Shown here one piece after another: positions 8,706 to 18,958 of a stretch of DNA of 64,000 nt (position 1 is its first letter; the number at the start of each line of letters is the position of its first letter). The notes under the pieces were generated by a model. The model was not told the origin of the DNA. It saw only the letters and a program-made list of their open reading frames with translations, and searched no databases. Source of the DNA: Thermomonas beijingensis (GTDB lineage Bacteria; Pseudomonadota; Gammaproteobacteria; Xanthomonadales; Xanthomonadaceae); NCBI RefSeq assembly GCF_020034655.1, contig NZ_JAIQDJ010000001.1, positions 496,001 to 560,000 on the forward strand, written 5' to 3'. Position numbers and translations under genes: made by a program.

Positions 8706-9967
8706 GCGTCGCGGCTGCCGGTGTCGGGGCCAGGGAATAATTTTTCCACCGCGCGGCTGAGCTCGGCATCGCCGCTGCGGGCGGCGTCGCGCAGGGCCAC
8801 GGTGGGTGCGTGCAGCAGGCGATTGGTCAAGGTGTGCGCCAATAATTCCAGTGCTTGCTCGGCAGGCAGGCCGGCGGCCAGTTGTTGCTTGGCTTTGGCC
8901 AGTGCGTCGTTGCGTGCGTTTTCGCCATGCGCCCGCAATTGCAGCAACGGTTGTTGCTGGCTGCTGGCGCGCCATTGCTCAATGAAGCGGGCGGTTTGCA
9001 ATTCGATGATGGCTTCGGCTTGCTCTGCGGCTTCGCGGCGGCTGCGGCGGTTGTCTTCGATCGAGCGTTCCAGATCATCGACGGTGTACAAAAACACATC
9101 GCGCAGGCCCGACACATCGCTGGCGATATCGCGCGGCACTGCCAAATCCAATAGCAACATCGGCCGGTGTTTGCGCTGCCGCAGCGCATGTTCCACCTGC
9201 TGCCGGTGCAGGATCGGGGTGCGCGCGGCGGTGGCGGAAATCACCACGTCGGCTTCGGCCAAGTGCTTGTCCATCTCATTCAGTGGCAAGGCAATACCGC
9301 CGTGGCGGCTGGCCAATTCTTGCGCATGCGCCAAGGTGCGGTTGGCGATCAATAGCCGCTGCACCTTGGCATCTGTCAGATGGCGTGCCGCCAGTTCGAT
9401 GGTTTCGCCGGCGCCAATCAGCAGCACGCTGGATTGATCCAGCCGCGCGAAATTTTCTTGTGCCAAGCGTACTGCGATCGACGCCACCGACACCGGGTTG
9501 GCACCGATGCGGGTATCGGTACGGGCGCGCTTGGCGGTGGCAAAGGCCTGCTGAAACAACCGGTCCAACTGCCCGCCCAGCGCGCCCGCCTCACGCGAGG
9601 CGGCCCATGCCTGTTTCACTTGGCCCAGGATCTGCGGCTCGCCCAGTACCAGCGAATCCAGACCACTGGCTACCCGGAACAAGTGACGCACCGCATCCGC
9701 ATCGCGGTGCCGGTACAGATACGCATGCACATCGTTGCCGGCATCCGGATGCGCCGCCAGCCAGTCGGCCAGGACCTGCCCATCACCGTCGGTATGGGCA
9801 TACAGCTCGGTGCGGTTGCAGGTGGATAACAACACGGCTTCGTGCACATCCGCCAAGCCGCGCAGCGACGCCAGTGCTGGGGCCAGTGATTCGCTGGCAA
9901 ACGCCACCTTTTCACGCAGGGCAACCGGCGCGGTTTGGTGGTTGATGCCAAGGACGTACAAGCTCAT
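8702..9967 (-). CDS. hemA: Glutamyl-tRNA reductase
   Basis: 421 residues. The N-terminal catalytic domain starts with [10 protein letters not shown] and carries the nucleophilic Cys50 in [13 protein letters not shown]. An NADPH-binding domain follows ([16 protein letters not shown]), then a C-terminal dimerization helix. It reduces Glu-tRNA(Glu) to glutamate-1-semialdehyde, the first step of C5 tetrapyrrole synthesis. It leads the hemA-prfA-GNAT series and is divergent from the TPR-lolB-ispE series, with 98 bases between the two start codons. Confidence 0.97.
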   Translation of the reverse strand: MSLYVLGINHQTAPVALREKVAFASESLAPALASLRGLADVHEAVLLSTCNRTELYAHTDGDGQVLADWLAAHPDAGNDVHAYLYRHRDADAVRHLFRVASGLDSLVLGEPQILGQVKQAWAASREAGALGGQLDRLFQQAFATAKRARTDTRIGANPVSVASIAVRLAQENFARLDQSSVLLIGAGETIELAARHLTDAKVQRLLIANRTLAHAQELASRHGGIALPLNEMDKHLAEADVVISATAARTPILHRQQVEHALRQRKHRPMLLLDLAVPRDIASDVSGLRDVFLYTVDDLERSIEDNRRSRREAAEQAEAIIELQTARFIEQWRASSQQQPLLQLRAHGENARNDALAKAKQQLAAGLPAEQALELLAHTLTNRLLHAPTVALRDAARSGDAELSRAVEKLFPGPDTGSRDA

Positions 9968-10065
9968 AAGCGGGAATGCTGTGGACCACGACAGGGAGTT
10001 GGCGAATTTGTTCAGGCGGCTGCGTTAAGCTGCGGGCCCGACCCGCCATTGTACCGGCCGCCTTC

Positions 10066-11745
10066 ATGTCCAACCTGTATTGCTGTGGTTTGCGTGTGTC
10101 TTTACTGCTGCTGTTGTTGACTTGCTCGGCAGCGGCGCTGGCCGGCAAGCCGGCGCAGCCATTGGCGAAGGTGGATCCGCTGGAGGCCAGTTTGGCGGGT
10201 GAATTCGCCCTGCAAAGCGGTCATTTGCCGGAAGCGGCGCGGCATTATCTGGATGCCGCCAAGGCGGTGCAGGACCCGGTCCTGGCCGAGCGCGCTACCC
10301 GCATTGCGCTGTTGGCTGACCAAGATGCGCTGGCTGGCCAAGCGTTGCAGCTTTGGTATGCATTGGCGCCCGGACGCAGTCAGTCCGAGCGCATGGTAGC
10401 CACCAGCTTGGCCCTGCGCGCCGGGCAAAAGCGGCAAGCACAGCGCGAATTGGCGGCCCTCATGGCAGAGCCGAAGGGTTGGCGCGCCGGCTTGACCGCG
10501 CTGACTGGTGCAGTGGGTAAGCAGCCGGCGTTGGTCGTCACGATGCTGAACGACATCATTCGACAGGGGAGTTTGCCCAATGACCTGCAAGCATGGCTGA
10601 GTTTTGGCGGCCTGGCACAACGGCTGGAACAGCCCAAATTGGTGGATGCCATCATCGGGCAGGTAGTGACGCGATTCCCGGCGGAGCCCAAGGTGGCGCT
10701 GTTGCGCGCCCAACTGCTGCGCGAAGCCGGCAAAACCGAACAGGCGCGTGAAGTGCTGGCCGGGTTGGAGCCTGCTGCGCAGCAATCCTCGCCGTTGCGC
10801 TGGGCGCTGGCAGGTGAGTTTGCGGCGTTGGGCGAGCCTGGCAAAGCTGCTCAAGTGCTGGCACAGGGTGCACAAGACGACGCCAGCTACGCGCAGCGTG
10901 CGGCGTTGTTGGATACGGCCAAGGACAAGGCCGGGCTGGCTGCGTTGTACGCCGAAGTGAAGCAAGGGGCCACCGAGCCCAGCCCGTCGCGCCGATTGCT
11001 GCTGGGGCAGCTGGCCGAATCGCTGGAGCACTACGACGACGCACTGCGTTGGTACGCCAATGTGCCGGGACAACAGGCGCAGGGTGTGGCGCGCATGCGC
11101 ACGGCCAATGTGTTGCATGCGATGCAGCGCCCTCAGCAGGCATTTGATGCACTGCATGCCATTCAGGCCGATGCCGGGTTGCGTGACGACGATCGTCGCG
11201 ATGGTTATCTGCTGGAAGCCGAGCTACGCCTAAAAGACAAGGATGCCAGCGCCGAGCGCGATGCCTTTGCGCGGGGCCTTGCGGCGTTTCCGGACAATCT
11301 GGAGCTGCTGTACGCGCGTGCACTGATGTGGGAGCGGCAAGACCAGATCGACAAAGCCGAGGCCGACCTGCGCCGTGTGTTGGTGATCGCGCCGGACAAT
11401 GTGGCGGCGCTCAATGCGCTGGGCTACACCTTGGCCGACCGCACCCAGCGCTATCGCGAGGCCCTGGAGTTGATCGACCGCGCACGCGTGGCCGACCCCG
11501 GTAATGCCGCCATCATCGACAGCTACGGCTGGGTGCTGTTCAAGCTGGGCAAGTCGCGTGAAGCGCTGGACTATTTGAGGCGTGCCTATACGCAGCAGAA
11601 AGACCCTGATATCGCCAGCCATCTTGGGCAAGTGTTATGGGTGCTTGGGCAGAAAGACGAGGCGCGCAAGTATTTCGATGAAGCACGCAAGCTGGAGCCG
11701 GACAACCGTGCGCTGCAACGTGCATTGCGCGAGGTGGGTGCGTGA
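10066..11745 (+). CDS. Exported TPR-repeat protein upstream of lolB
   Basis: 559 residues from the ATG at 10066. The signal peptide has a run of six leucines and ends near SAAALAG. The remainder is built of TPR-like helical hairpins; the clearest are near the C-terminus (NVAALNALGYTLAD, AAIIDSYGWVLFKLGKS, ASHLGQVLWVLGQKDEA). A large TPR protein just upstream of lolB is a recurrent arrangement in Pseudomonas and Xanthomonas, suggesting a role linked to envelope assembly; that role is inference. Its stop codon overlaps the lolB start (GTGA). The in-frame codon at 9976 would place the start in the hemA promoter region. Confidence 0.85.
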   Translation: MSNLYCCGLRVSLLLLLLTCSAAALAGKPAQPLAKVDPLEASLAGEFALQSGHLPEAARHYLDAAKAVQDPVLAERATRIALLADQDALAGQALQLWYALAPGRSQSERMVATSLALRAGQKRQAQRELAALMAEPKGWRAGLTALTGAVGKQPALVVTMLNDIIRQGSLPNDLQAWLSFGGLAQRLEQPKLVDAIIGQVVTRFPAEPKVALLRAQLLREAGKTEQAREVLAGLEPAAQQSSPLRWALAGEFAALGEPGKAAQVLAQGAQDDASYAQRAALLDTAKDKAGLAALYAEVKQGATEPSPSRRLLLGQLAESLEHYDDALRWYANVPGQQAQGVARMRTANVLHAMQRPQQAFDALHAIQADAGLRDDDRRDGYLLEAELRLKDKDASAERDAFARGLAAFPDNLELLYARALMWERQDQIDKAEADLRRVLVIAPDNVAALNALGYTLADRTQRYREALELIDRARVADPGNAAIIDSYGWVLFKLGKSREALDYLRRAYTQQKDPDIASHLGQVLWVLGQKDEARKYFDEARKLEPDNRALQRALREVGA

Positions 11746-12389
11746 GAGGGTGTGTCGGGGGTGTCCTGCTGATGGTTTTGCTGGGCGGTTGCCAGACCCT
11801 GCCGCACACAACATCGCCTCGCGCTGCGCCGGATGTTGTGGATGCGCGGGCCGCGCAACAGCAACGCACGCAAGCCTTGGGCCTGGCGTCGGGGGATTGC
11901 CTGCAGCCGGGTTGGGCGATGGCGGGTCGGATGGCGATCAGCAACGGCAAGGACGCGGGTGCTGCGCGTTTTGAATGGACGCAAGGCGAGGGTCGTTTGC
12001 AGCTGAAACTGACCGCGCCCATCACCGCGCAAACTTGGGTATTACAGTCCGATACGCAAGGCGCGCAGCTGCAAGGCATGCCGCAGGGATCGCAACATGG
12101 CGCGGATGCCGCGACTTTGCTGCGCACGGCCACTGGTTGGGATATCCCGATACAGGCACTAGGTTGTTGGATGCGTGCAGTAGCCGCCAGTGAGTTCGGT
12201 TTGGGGGCGGCGCAAATCCACTTCGATGGGCAGTTGTTGCCACGGCAGATCGAGCAGGGTGGCTGGAAAATTGAGTACAGCCGTTGGCAGCTCGACCCAT
12301 CCAGCGGTTTGCAGATGCCTTCACGTATCGACGCCCAGCGTGGCAAGAGCCGGGTGAAGCTTGCGATTGATCGTTGGGGGCTGGAGTGA
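11742..12389 (+). CDS. lolB: Outer-membrane lipoprotein insertion factor LolB
   Basis: 215 residues with a GTG start in a GTGA overlap. The signal peptide ends in a lipobox LLGGC, with the lipidated Cys at residue 17. The mature part contains [22 protein letters not shown], the LolB beta-barrel entry strands, and ends with basic strands. LolB receives lipoproteins from LolA and inserts them in the outer membrane. The identification is strengthened by the ispE gene that follows, a conserved neighbour. The stop again overlaps the next start. Confidence 0.9.
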   Translation: MRGCVGGVLLMVLLGGCQTLPHTTSPRAAPDVVDARAAQQQRTQALGLASGDCLQPGWAMAGRMAISNGKDAGAARFEWTQGEGRLQLKLTAPITAQTWVLQSDTQGAQLQGMPQGSQHGADAATLLRTATGWDIPIQALGCWMRAVAASEFGLGAAQIHFDGQLLPRQIEQGGWKIEYSRWQLDPSSGLQMPSRIDAQRGKSRVKLAIDRWGLE

Positions 12390-13258
12390 CTGGGTTTGCA
12401 GCGGATGCTGGATGGAGTGCCTGGCCGGCCCCGGCCAAGCTGAACTTGTTCTTGCGCATCACCGGTCGCCGTGATGACGGTTATCACGACTTGCAAACCG
12501 TATTCCGCCTCCTGGAATGGGGCGATACGGTGTATCTGCGGGCGCGCAACGACGGCATTATCCGCCGCGTTGGACCGGGTGCAGATGGGGTGACTGAGGC
12601 AGACGATCTCCTGATTCGTGCCGCAAAATACTTGCAATCATCGGCTAAATGCGCGCAAGGTGCGCATATCGGCATCGAAAAATGCATTCCGATGGGCGGC
12701 GGCTTCGGGGGTGGTTCGTCCGATGCAGCGACCGTGTTGGTGGCGCTGAATCAGCTGTGGCAGCTTCATCTTGGCGTGGATCGGCTGGCCGAATTGGGCC
12801 TTGCGCTGGGTGCCGATGTGCCGGTGTTTGTGCGCGGACACAATGCGTGGGCCGAAGGTGTGGGGGAACAGCTCACCGTCATGTCGCTGCCGCCTGCGTG
12901 GTATGTGTTGGTCAATCCGGGGGTGCATGCCGCCACCGCCAGCCTTTTTCAATCACCGGATTTGACGCGAGACGCCAGACCCGCGACAATAGCGGGCTTC
13001 CTGTCAGGGAACGTGCTCGATAACGCGTTCGAGCCAGTGCTGCGCCGCTGTGAACCCGCCATTGAGGCGATGTTTGCGGCGCTTTCCAGCATCGGCACGC
13101 CGCGCTTGACCGGCTCGGGCAGTGCATGTTTTGTCGAATTCGCCACCCGCGAAGCCGCTGAAGCTGCACTTGCCGCGTTGCCATCAAGCCTGCATGCGTG
13201 GCTTGTGCGCGGTGCAGACAGGTCGCCACTGCTGGATGCAGTGGGGCAATTTCGCTAG
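12386..13258 (+). CDS. ispE: 4-diphosphocytidyl-2-C-methyl-D-erythritol kinase
   Basis: 290 residues from the GTG at 12386, which overlaps the lolB stop as GTGA; a TTG at 12374 is rejected for that reason. GHMP-kinase signatures are present: [10 protein letters not shown] near the N-terminus, the ATP loop [14 protein letters not shown], and a C-terminal LTGSGSACF. It phosphorylates CDP-ME in the MEP isoprenoid pathway. The TAG stop codon (13256-13258) overlaps the first two bases of tRNA-Gln. Confidence 0.95.
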   Translation: MTGFAADAGWSAWPAPAKLNLFLRITGRRDDGYHDLQTVFRLLEWGDTVYLRARNDGIIRRVGPGADGVTEADDLLIRAAKYLQSSAKCAQGAHIGIEKCIPMGGGFGGGSSDAATVLVALNQLWQLHLGVDRLAELGLALGADVPVFVRGHNAWAEGVGEQLTVMSLPPAWYVLVNPGVHAATASLFQSPDLTRDARPATIAGFLSGNVLDNAFEPVLRRCEPAIEAMFAALSSIGTPRLTGSGSACFVEFATREAAEAALAALPSSLHAWLVRGADRSPLLDAVGQFR

Positions 13259-13332
13259 GGGCGTCGCCAAGCGGTTAAGGCACCAGGTTTTGATCCTGGC
13301 ATGCGTAGGTTCGAATCCTTCCGCCCCTGCCA
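13257..13332 (+). tRNA. tRNA-Gln (anticodon TTG)
   Basis: 76 bases with CCA encoded (13330-13332). The seven-pair acceptor stem AGGGGCG/CGCCCCT is complete, the anticodon stem CCAGG/CCTGG encloses loop TTTTGAT, and the anticodon TTG is at 13290-13292. The T arm contains GGTTCGAATCC. The first two bases lie in the stop codon of ispE, so the tRNA must be cut from, or transcribed within, the ispE message. Confidence 0.97.
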
Positions 13333-13362
13333 TCTCATCCAGTTCTCCATTCGGCCATCGAC

Positions 13363-14322
13363 ATGCAAGACGACTCGAATTTTTTGGTTTTCTCCGGGAA
13401 TGCCAATCGTCCGCTGGCCGATGCTGTCTGCCGCGAGTTGGGCGTGCGGCCGGGCAAGGCGCTCATCAGCCGTTTTTCCGATGGCGAAGTGCAAGTCGAG
13501 ATTGAAGAAAGCGTGCGCCGGCAAGAGGTGTACGTGATCCAGCCTACCAATGCGCCGTCGGCTGAAAATTTCATGGAATTGCTGGTGCTGATCGATGCAC
13601 TCAAGCGCGCCTCGGCGGCCAGCGTGACGGCGGTGGTGCCGTATTTCGGCTATGCCCGCCAAGACCGTCGCCCGCGCTCGGCGCGTGTGCCGATTACCGC
13701 CAAAGTGGCGGCCAAAATGTTCAGCGCGGTGGATACCGACCGCGTGCTCACCGTGGATTTGCATGCCGATCAGATCCAAGGGTTCTTCGATGTGCCGGTG
13801 GACAATGTCTATGCCTCGCCGTTGCTGCTGGCCGATATCTGGCGCACGCATGGCACCGACAACGTGATTGTGGTGTCGCCCGACGTGGGCGGTGTGGTGC
13901 GCGCGCGCGCGATTGCCAAGCGCCTCGACGATGCGGAACTGGCCATCATCGACAAGCGTCGCCCGAAGGCCAATGTGGCCACCGTGATGAACATCATCGG
14001 TGATGTTGCGGGCAAAACCTGCGTGCTGGTGGATGACATCGTGGATACCGCTGGCACCCTGTGCGCCGCCGCCAACGCGCTGAAAGAGCGCGGCGCATTG
14101 AAGGTGGTGGCGTACTGCGTGCATCCCGTGCTGTCGGGTGCAGCCATCGACAACTTGAACAAGTCCTTGCTGGATGAGTTGGTGGTCACCGACACCATCC
14201 CGTTGTCGCCAGCGGCCAAAGCCTGTGGCAAGGTGCGGCAGCTCAGCGTGGCCGAATTGCTGGCCGAAACCATTCGCCGCATGACCTTCGGTGAATCTGT
14301 CAGCTCGCTCTACGTCGACTGA
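13363..14322 (+). CDS. prs: Ribose-phosphate pyrophosphokinase
   Basis: 319 residues, the usual length. It contains the catalytic flexible-loop segment [18 protein letters not shown] and the PRPP-binding loop [14 protein letters not shown]. It makes PRPP from ribose-5-phosphate and ATP, feeding nucleotide, histidine and tryptophan synthesis. It starts 30 bases after tRNA-Gln and is probably transcribed with ispE and the tRNA. Confidence 0.97.
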   Translation: MQDDSNFLVFSGNANRPLADAVCRELGVRPGKALISRFSDGEVQVEIEESVRRQEVYVIQPTNAPSAENFMELLVLIDALKRASAASVTAVVPYFGYARQDRRPRSARVPITAKVAAKMFSAVDTDRVLTVDLHADQIQGFFDVPVDNVYASPLLLADIWRTHGTDNVIVVSPDVGGVVRARAIAKRLDDAELAIIDKRRPKANVATVMNIIGDVAGKTCVLVDDIVDTAGTLCAAANALKERGALKVVAYCVHPVLSGAAIDNLNKSLLDELVVTDTIPLSPAAKACGKVRQLSVAELLAETIRRMTFGESVSSLYVD

Positions 14323-14371
14323 CGTTGCGGCCTTGGAATCCCGCGTTGCCGGTTTGCCGGCAGCGCACCCC

Positions 14372-14415
14372 ACTCATCTGGTCGCGGATGAGTGTTATCG
14401 CCGCCGCGAGGCGGC
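14372..14415 (+). promoter_or_regulatory. Two hairpins between prs and rplY
   Basis: ACTCATC (14372-14378) pairs with GATGAGT (14387-14393). Next, GCCGCC (14400-14405) pairs with GGCGGC (14410-14415) across a GCGA tetraloop. No long T-run follows, so this may be a weak terminator, a processing signal or an L25 leader structure. The structure is seen directly; the role is not known. Confidence 0.5.
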
Positions 14416-14443
14416 TTCATTGCAATAAAAGTGAGTCATCATC

Positions 14444-15097
14444 ATGTCTGAACACACCATCAAGGCCGCGAGCCGCAATGCCGAGGGGAAGGGTGCGAGC
14501 CGCCGCCTGCGTCATGCCGCTCAGCTGCCGGCCATCGTCTACGGCGGCAGCGCCGCCCCGCAATCCATCCAGATCGAGCACGAAGCCATTTGGCTGGCCA
14601 GCCAGCACGAGTGGTTCTACTCGTCGTTGCTGAACCTCGACATCGATGGCAAGGTCGAGCAAGTGCTGCTGCGTGATATGCAGCGCCACCCGTACAAGCA
14701 GCTGATCATGCATCTGGATTTCCAGCGCGTGGACGCCAACCAGGCCCTGCGCACCAAGGTGCAGTTGCACTTCCTGAACCAAGACAGCTCGCCGGCCGGC
14801 AAGACCGGTGGCGTGGTCATCATGCACGAGCTGACCGAAGTGGAAATCAGCTGCTTGCCGAAGGATCTGCCCAGCGCCCTTGAAGTGGATCTGGCCAACC
14901 TGGCCGTGGGCGGCGTGGTGCATTTGTCCGACCTGACGCTGCCGGCCGGTGTGGAATTGCCGGCGCTGAAGTTGGGCAAGGAGCACGACGTGGCCGTGGT
15001 TGTGGCCAAGCACGGCAAGGAAGAAGCCGTGGACAGCGCGGCACCGGCTACCGCCGAAGTGCCGGCCACCAAAGCGTCCAAGAAGGACGCCAAGTAA
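14444..15097 (+). CDS. rplY: 50S ribosomal protein L25 (Ctc/TL5 form)
   Basis: 217 residues: an N-terminal 5S rRNA-binding L25 domain of about 95 residues (RLRHAAQLPAIVYGG and FYSSLLNLDIDGK) and a C-terminal TL5-type beta domain (EVEISCLPKDLPSALEVDL), then a short Ala/Lys-rich tail. The long two-domain form is the one found next to prs and pth in many bacteria. It binds 5S rRNA in the large subunit. Confidence 0.95.
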   Translation: MSEHTIKAASRNAEGKGASRRLRHAAQLPAIVYGGSAAPQSIQIEHEAIWLASQHEWFYSSLLNLDIDGKVEQVLLRDMQRHPYKQLIMHLDFQRVDANQALRTKVQLHFLNQDSSPAGKTGGVVIMHELTEVEISCLPKDLPSALEVDLANLAVGGVVHLSDLTLPAGVELPALKLGKEHDVAVVVAKHGKEEAVDSAAPATAEVPATKASKKDAK

Positions 15098-15157
15098 TCG
15101 TTCCCGCTCATCCTGCTTGCAGTCGCGGGCAGGATGGGAAGGATCGATTCACCTGTC

Positions 15158-15742
15158 ATGGCAGGGATTCGTCTCATCGTCGGGCTGGGTAATCCCGGTG
15201 CCGAATACACCCGAACCCGGCACAACGCCGGGTTCTGGTTTATTGACGCGCTGGCATTGGGTGCTGGCCTGCGCTTTGGGCTGGAGAGCAAGCTGTTTGG
15301 CGAGACTGCCAAAATCAGTATTGGCGGACAAACGGTCTGGCTGCTGCGGCCGGCAACGTTCATGAATGCCAGCGGCAAGTCGATCACTGCAGCATTGCGC
15401 TACTGGAAGATCGAGCCGGAAGAGATGCTGGTAGTGCACGATGAGCTGGACCTGCCGCCGGGTACGGCGCGGCTCAAGTTCGATGGTGGCCATGGCGGGC
15501 AAAACGGCCTGCGCGACACCATCCGGCTGCTCGGGCACGGCAAGTTCCACCGCCTGCGGATCGGCATTGGCCATCCGGGGCACAAAGATCATGTGACACC
15601 GTGGGTACTGGGGCGTCCGGGCGCCGCCGATGAGGCGATGATCCTGCGCGCCATTGGCGATGCAGCCGACGTACTGCCGCAAGTGGTGTCAGGTAGTTTT
15701 GCAGATGCGATGACGCGGCTGCATACGCCGCGCACGCCTTAA
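15158..15742 (+). CDS. pth: Peptidyl-tRNA hydrolase
   Basis: 194 residues from the ATG at 15158. Conserved active-site parts are [19 protein letters not shown] with the catalytic His, and [11 protein letters not shown] with the conserved Asp; MNASGKS is also present. The enzyme recycles peptidyl-tRNA released from stalled ribosomes. An in-frame ATG at 15134 would add eight residues not typical of the family. The gene follows rplY by about 60 bases. Confidence 0.93.
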   Translation: MAGIRLIVGLGNPGAEYTRTRHNAGFWFIDALALGAGLRFGLESKLFGETAKISIGGQTVWLLRPATFMNASGKSITAALRYWKIEPEEMLVVHDELDLPPGTARLKFDGGHGGQNGLRDTIRLLGHGKFHRLRIGIGHPGHKDHVTPWVLGRPGAADEAMILRAIGDAADVLPQVVSGSFADAMTRLHTPRTP

Positions 15743-15795
15743 ATTTCATCATCGCGCCGGCTTGCTGCCGGCGTGGCAACGGAGCAATACGCATC

Positions 15796-16887
15796 ATGGG
15801 TATCAAATGCGGCATCGTCGGTCTGCCCAACGTCGGCAAGTCCACCCTGTTCAACGCGCTGACCAAGGCCGGGATTGCGGCTGCCAATTTCCCGTTCTGC
15901 ACGATCGAGCCGAACGTGGGCGTGGTGCCGGTACCGGATCCGCGCCTTGCCGCATTGGCCGAGATCGTCAAACCGCAGAAGTGCATCCCCACCGCAGTGG
16001 AATTTGTCGACATCGCAGGCCTTGTGGCCGGCGCAGCCAGCGGCGAAGGTCTTGGCAACAAGTTCCTGGCGCACATCCGTGAAGTGGATGCGATTACGCA
16101 TGTGGTGCGTTGTTTCGATAACGATGACGTGATTCACGTCAACAACAAGGTCGATCCGCTGGCCGACATCGACACCATCGACACCGAATTGGCGCTGGCC
16201 GATCTGGAATCGGTCGATAAGGCCATCAACCGCTATGAGCGCGTGGCCAAGGGGGGCGACAAGGACGCCAAAGCCAAGATCGCGGTGCTGGGCAAACTGC
16301 GCGCCGCACTGGATGAGGGCAAGGCCGCCCGCACAGTGGCGCTGGACGACGAGGAAAAGCTGGCCATTCGCGAGTTGTTCCTGCTCACCATGAAGCCGGT
16401 GATGTACGTGGCCAACGTGATGGAAGATGGGTTCGAAAACAACCCGCATCTGGATGCTGTGCGCGCACGTGCGCAGACCGAAGGCGCAAAAGTGGTGCCG
16501 GTGTGTGCCGCCATCGAAGAAGAGTTGAGCCAGCTCGACGATGTCGACCGCGATGCCTTCCTGACCGATTTGGGGCTGGAAGAGCCTGGCTTGAACCGCG
16601 TGATTCGGGCTGCTTACGAATTGTTGGGCTTGCAGACCTACTTCACCGCGGGTGTGAAGGAAGTGCGCGCGTGGACGGTCAAGGTCGGTTCCACGGCGCC
16701 GCAGGCCGCAGCAGTCATCCATACCGATTTCGAGAAAGGCTTCATTCGCGCCGAAACGATTGGCTATGACGATTTCATCAAATACCGCGGCGAAGCCGGC
16801 GCACGTGATGTGGGCCGGTTGCGTTTGGAAGGCAAGGAATATCGCGTCCAGGAAGGCGATGTGTTGCACTTCCGTTTCAACGTCTGA
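15796..16887 (+). CDS. ychF: Ribosome-binding ATPase YchF (OLA1 family)
   Basis: 363 residues, the family length. It has the P-loop [12 protein letters not shown], a [21 protein letters not shown] switch region and a C-terminal TGS-like domain ([10 protein letters not shown]). YchF is an Obg-related P-loop protein that prefers ATP and binds ribosomes, with roles in stress response. It is the last protein gene before the tRNA-tuf operon, 167 bases upstream of tRNA-Tyr. Confidence 0.96.
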   Translation: MGIKCGIVGLPNVGKSTLFNALTKAGIAAANFPFCTIEPNVGVVPVPDPRLAALAEIVKPQKCIPTAVEFVDIAGLVAGAASGEGLGNKFLAHIREVDAITHVVRCFDNDDVIHVNNKVDPLADIDTIDTELALADLESVDKAINRYERVAKGGDKDAKAKIAVLGKLRAALDEGKAARTVALDDEEKLAIRELFLLTMKPVMYVANVMEDGFENNPHLDAVRARAQTEGAKVVPVCAAIEEELSQLDDVDRDAFLTDLGLEEPGLNRVIRAAYELLGLQTYFTAGVKEVRAWTVKVGSTAPQAAAVIHTDFEKGFIRAETIGYDDFIKYRGEAGARDVGRLRLEGKEYRVQEGDVLHFRFNV

Positions 16888-16986
16888 GCCGCGCATCAGG
16901 TTGGTTGCTGCAGCAGTGACTCGCACGGGCTGGGCCGGGACTTGCGCCGCACGCGCAGGAATCTTTGAAATTTTCGAGTTCCCCCG

Positions 16987-17015
16987 TTGACAGGGCGCAA
17001 TCCGCCCGCCAAAAT
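16987..17015 (+). promoter_or_regulatory. Sigma-70-type promoter of the tRNA-tuf operon
   Basis: A consensus -35 TTGACA (16987-16992) lies 17 bases from CAAAAT (17010-17015), which matches four of six -10 positions. It sits 40 bases before tRNA-Tyr, the first gene of the stable-RNA/tuf operon. The GC-rich sequence just after the -10 could act as a discriminator, but this is only inference. Confidence 0.65.
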
Positions 17016-17054
17016 AACGGGCTGTTTGAGGGGGTTCATTCCTTCAGCAAACTC

Positions 17055-17140
17055 GGAGGGATACCCAAGCGGCCAACGGGGGCAGACTGTAAATCTGCTG
17101 GCTTACGCCTTCGGTGGTTCGAATCCACCTCCCTCCACCA
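17055..17140 (+). tRNA. tRNA-Tyr (anticodon GTA)
   Basis: 86 bases, a class II tRNA with a long variable arm. The acceptor stem GGAGGGA pairs with TCCCTCC and CCA is encoded. The anticodon stem GCAGA/TCTGC holds loop CTGTAAA with GTA at 17089-17091. It is first in the Tyr-Gly-Thr-tuf order, a classic gammaproteobacterial tufB arrangement. Confidence 0.97.
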
Positions 17141-17201
17141 GCTTCATGTTTCAAATCGTCGGCCTTACCAGCCGGCGGCGCAACAAGGCAGGTCTCCCGG
17201 T

Positions 17202-17275
17202 GCGGGAGTAGTTCAATGGTAGAACTGTAGCCTTCCAAGCTACTAGCGCGGGTTCGATTCCCGTCTCCCGCTCCA
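17202..17275 (+). tRNA. tRNA-Gly (anticodon TCC)
   Basis: 74 bases with encoded CCA. Acceptor GCGGGAG/CTCCCGC is perfect, and the anticodon stem GTAGC/GCTAC holds loop CTTCCAA with anticodon TCC. It is the second tRNA of the operon, 61 bases after tRNA-Tyr. Confidence 0.97.
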
Positions 17276-17312
17276 CCATTGCATTACAGCGCACGACCTG
17301 CTTCGAAAATCT

Positions 17313-17388
17313 GCTCACGTAGCTCAGTCGGTAGAGCACCTCCTTGGTAAGGAGGAGGTCGAAGGTTCGATTCCTTTCGTGAGCACCA
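17313..17388 (+). tRNA. tRNA-Thr (anticodon GGT)
   Basis: 76 bases with encoded CCA. Acceptor GCTCACG/CGTGAGC is perfect, and the anticodon stem CCTCC/GGAGG holds loop TTGGTAA with anticodon GGT (17346-17348). It lies 52 bases upstream of the first tuf gene and is presumably processed from the same transcript. Confidence 0.97.
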
Positions 17389-17440
17389 TCTTCAGTAATT
17401 CCACGCTTGCTTCGGCAGGCAACTCCAGCGAGACGCAGCC

Positions 17441-18631
17441 ATGGCAAAGGGTAAGTTCGAACGCACCAAGCCCCACGTGAACGTGGGCACGATCGGTCAC
17501 GTGGACCACGGCAAGACGACGCTGACGGCGGCGCTGACCAAGGTGGGCGCAGAGCGTTTCGGTGGCGAGTTCAAGGACTACGGTGCAATCGATGCGGCGC
17601 CGGAAGAAAAGGCGCGCGGGATCACGATCTCGACGGCGCACGTGGAATACGAAAGCCCGAACCGTCACTACGCGCACGTGGACTGCCCGGGCCACGCCGA
17701 CTATGTGAAGAACATGATCACCGGTGCGGCGCAGATGGACGGCGCGATTCTGGTGTGCTCGGCCGCGGATGGCCCGATGCCGCAGACCCGCGAGCACATC
17801 CTGCTGTCGCGTCAGGTGGGCGTGCCGTACATCGTCGTGTTCCTGAACAAGGCTGACATGGTGGACGATGCCGAGCTGCTGGAACTGGTGGAAATGGAAG
17901 TACGCGAGCTGCTGAGCAAGTACGACTTCCCGGGCGACGACACCCCGATCATCGCCGGTTCTGCGCGCATGGCGCTGGAAGGCGACCAGAGCGAGATTGG
18001 CGTGCCGGCGATCATCAAGCTGGTGGATGCGCTGGACACCTGGATCCCGGAGCCGGAGCGTGCGATCGACAAGCCGTTCCTGATGCCGGTGGAAGACGTG
18101 TTCTCGATCTCGGGCCGCGGCACCGTGGTGACCGGTCGCATCGAGCGCGGCGTGATCAAGGTGGGCGAGGAAATCGAAATTGTCGGTATCCGTCCGACCC
18201 AGAAGACCACCGTGACCGGCGTGGAAATGTTCCGCAAGTTGCTGGATCAGGGTCAGGCGGGCGACAACGCGGGTCTGCTGCTGCGTGGCACCAAGCGTGA
18301 CGACGTGGAGCGCGGCCAGGTGCTGTGCAAGCCGGGTTCGATCACCCCGCACACCGAGTTTGAAGCCGAGGTGTACGTGCTGAGCAAGGATGAAGGTGGC
18401 CGGCATACCCCGTTCTTCAAGGGCTACCGTCCGCAGTTCTACTTCCGCACCACCGACATCACCGGTGCTGTCACCTTGCCGGAAGGCGTGGAGATGGTGA
18501 TGCCGGGCGACAACATCAAGATGGTGGTGACGCTGATCAACCCGGTGGCGATGGACGAAGGCCTGCGCTTTGCGATCCGCGAAGGTGGCCGTACCGTCGG
18601 CGCCGGCGTGGTGGCGAAGATCATCAAGTGA
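17441..18631 (+). CDS. tuf: Elongation factor Tu (copy 1, tRNA-linked)
   Basis: 396 residues with all EF-Tu G motifs: [14 protein letters not shown] (P-loop), [27 protein letters not shown] and GSARMALEG. It carries aminoacyl-tRNA to the ribosome as a GTP complex. The protein is identical to copy 2 at 34847. By my reading the DNA differs at about 11 positions, all silent. This copy follows three tRNA genes (tufB position). Confidence 0.98.
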   Translation: MAKGKFERTKPHVNVGTIGHVDHGKTTLTAALTKVGAERFGGEFKDYGAIDAAPEEKARGITISTAHVEYESPNRHYAHVDCPGHADYVKNMITGAAQMDGAILVCSAADGPMPQTREHILLSRQVGVPYIVVFLNKADMVDDAELLELVEMEVRELLSKYDFPGDDTPIIAGSARMALEGDQSEIGVPAIIKLVDALDTWIPEPERAIDKPFLMPVEDVFSISGRGTVVTGRIERGVIKVGEEIEIVGIRPTQKTTVTGVEMFRKLLDQGQAGDNAGLLLRGTKRDDVERGQVLCKPGSITPHTEFEAEVYVLSKDEGGRHTPFFKGYRPQFYFRTTDITGAVTLPEGVEMVMPGDNIKMVVTLINPVAMDEGLRFAIREGGRTVGAGVVAKIIK

Positions 18632-18639
18632 TATCCGCC

Positions 18640-18660
18640 CGTGCGCGCCTGGCGCGCACG
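18640..18660 (+). terminator. GC-rich hairpin after tuf copy 1
   Basis: CGTGCGCGC (18640-18648) pairs perfectly with GCGCGCACG (18652-18660) across a three-base loop. There is no T-run after it, so it may be an mRNA 3'-end stabilizer, a processing site or a weak terminator ahead of tRNA-Trp. A second small hairpin, GGCGGC/GCCGCC with a GCAA loop, lies at 18790-18805. Confidence 0.45.
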
Positions 18661-18840
18661 ACTGCGGCGGGTGCATCATCCCCGAGCGAGCTGGTCGGGG
18701 ATTCGGTTCTGGAATTAAAATGCATCATCCCCAAGGCAAGACCGGGGAGCTGGTTTCGACAAGCCGCCAAGCATGTCGGAACTTCGGCAGGCGGCGCAAG
18801 CCGCCGTTGCTGTTTTCGGAAGTTGTAATGTTTTATCGAT

Positions 18841-18916
<76 letters not shown>

Positions 18917-18958
18917 TCCGGCGAGGTGCCGGTTTGGCTTTTGCAGAGAGATCATGCC

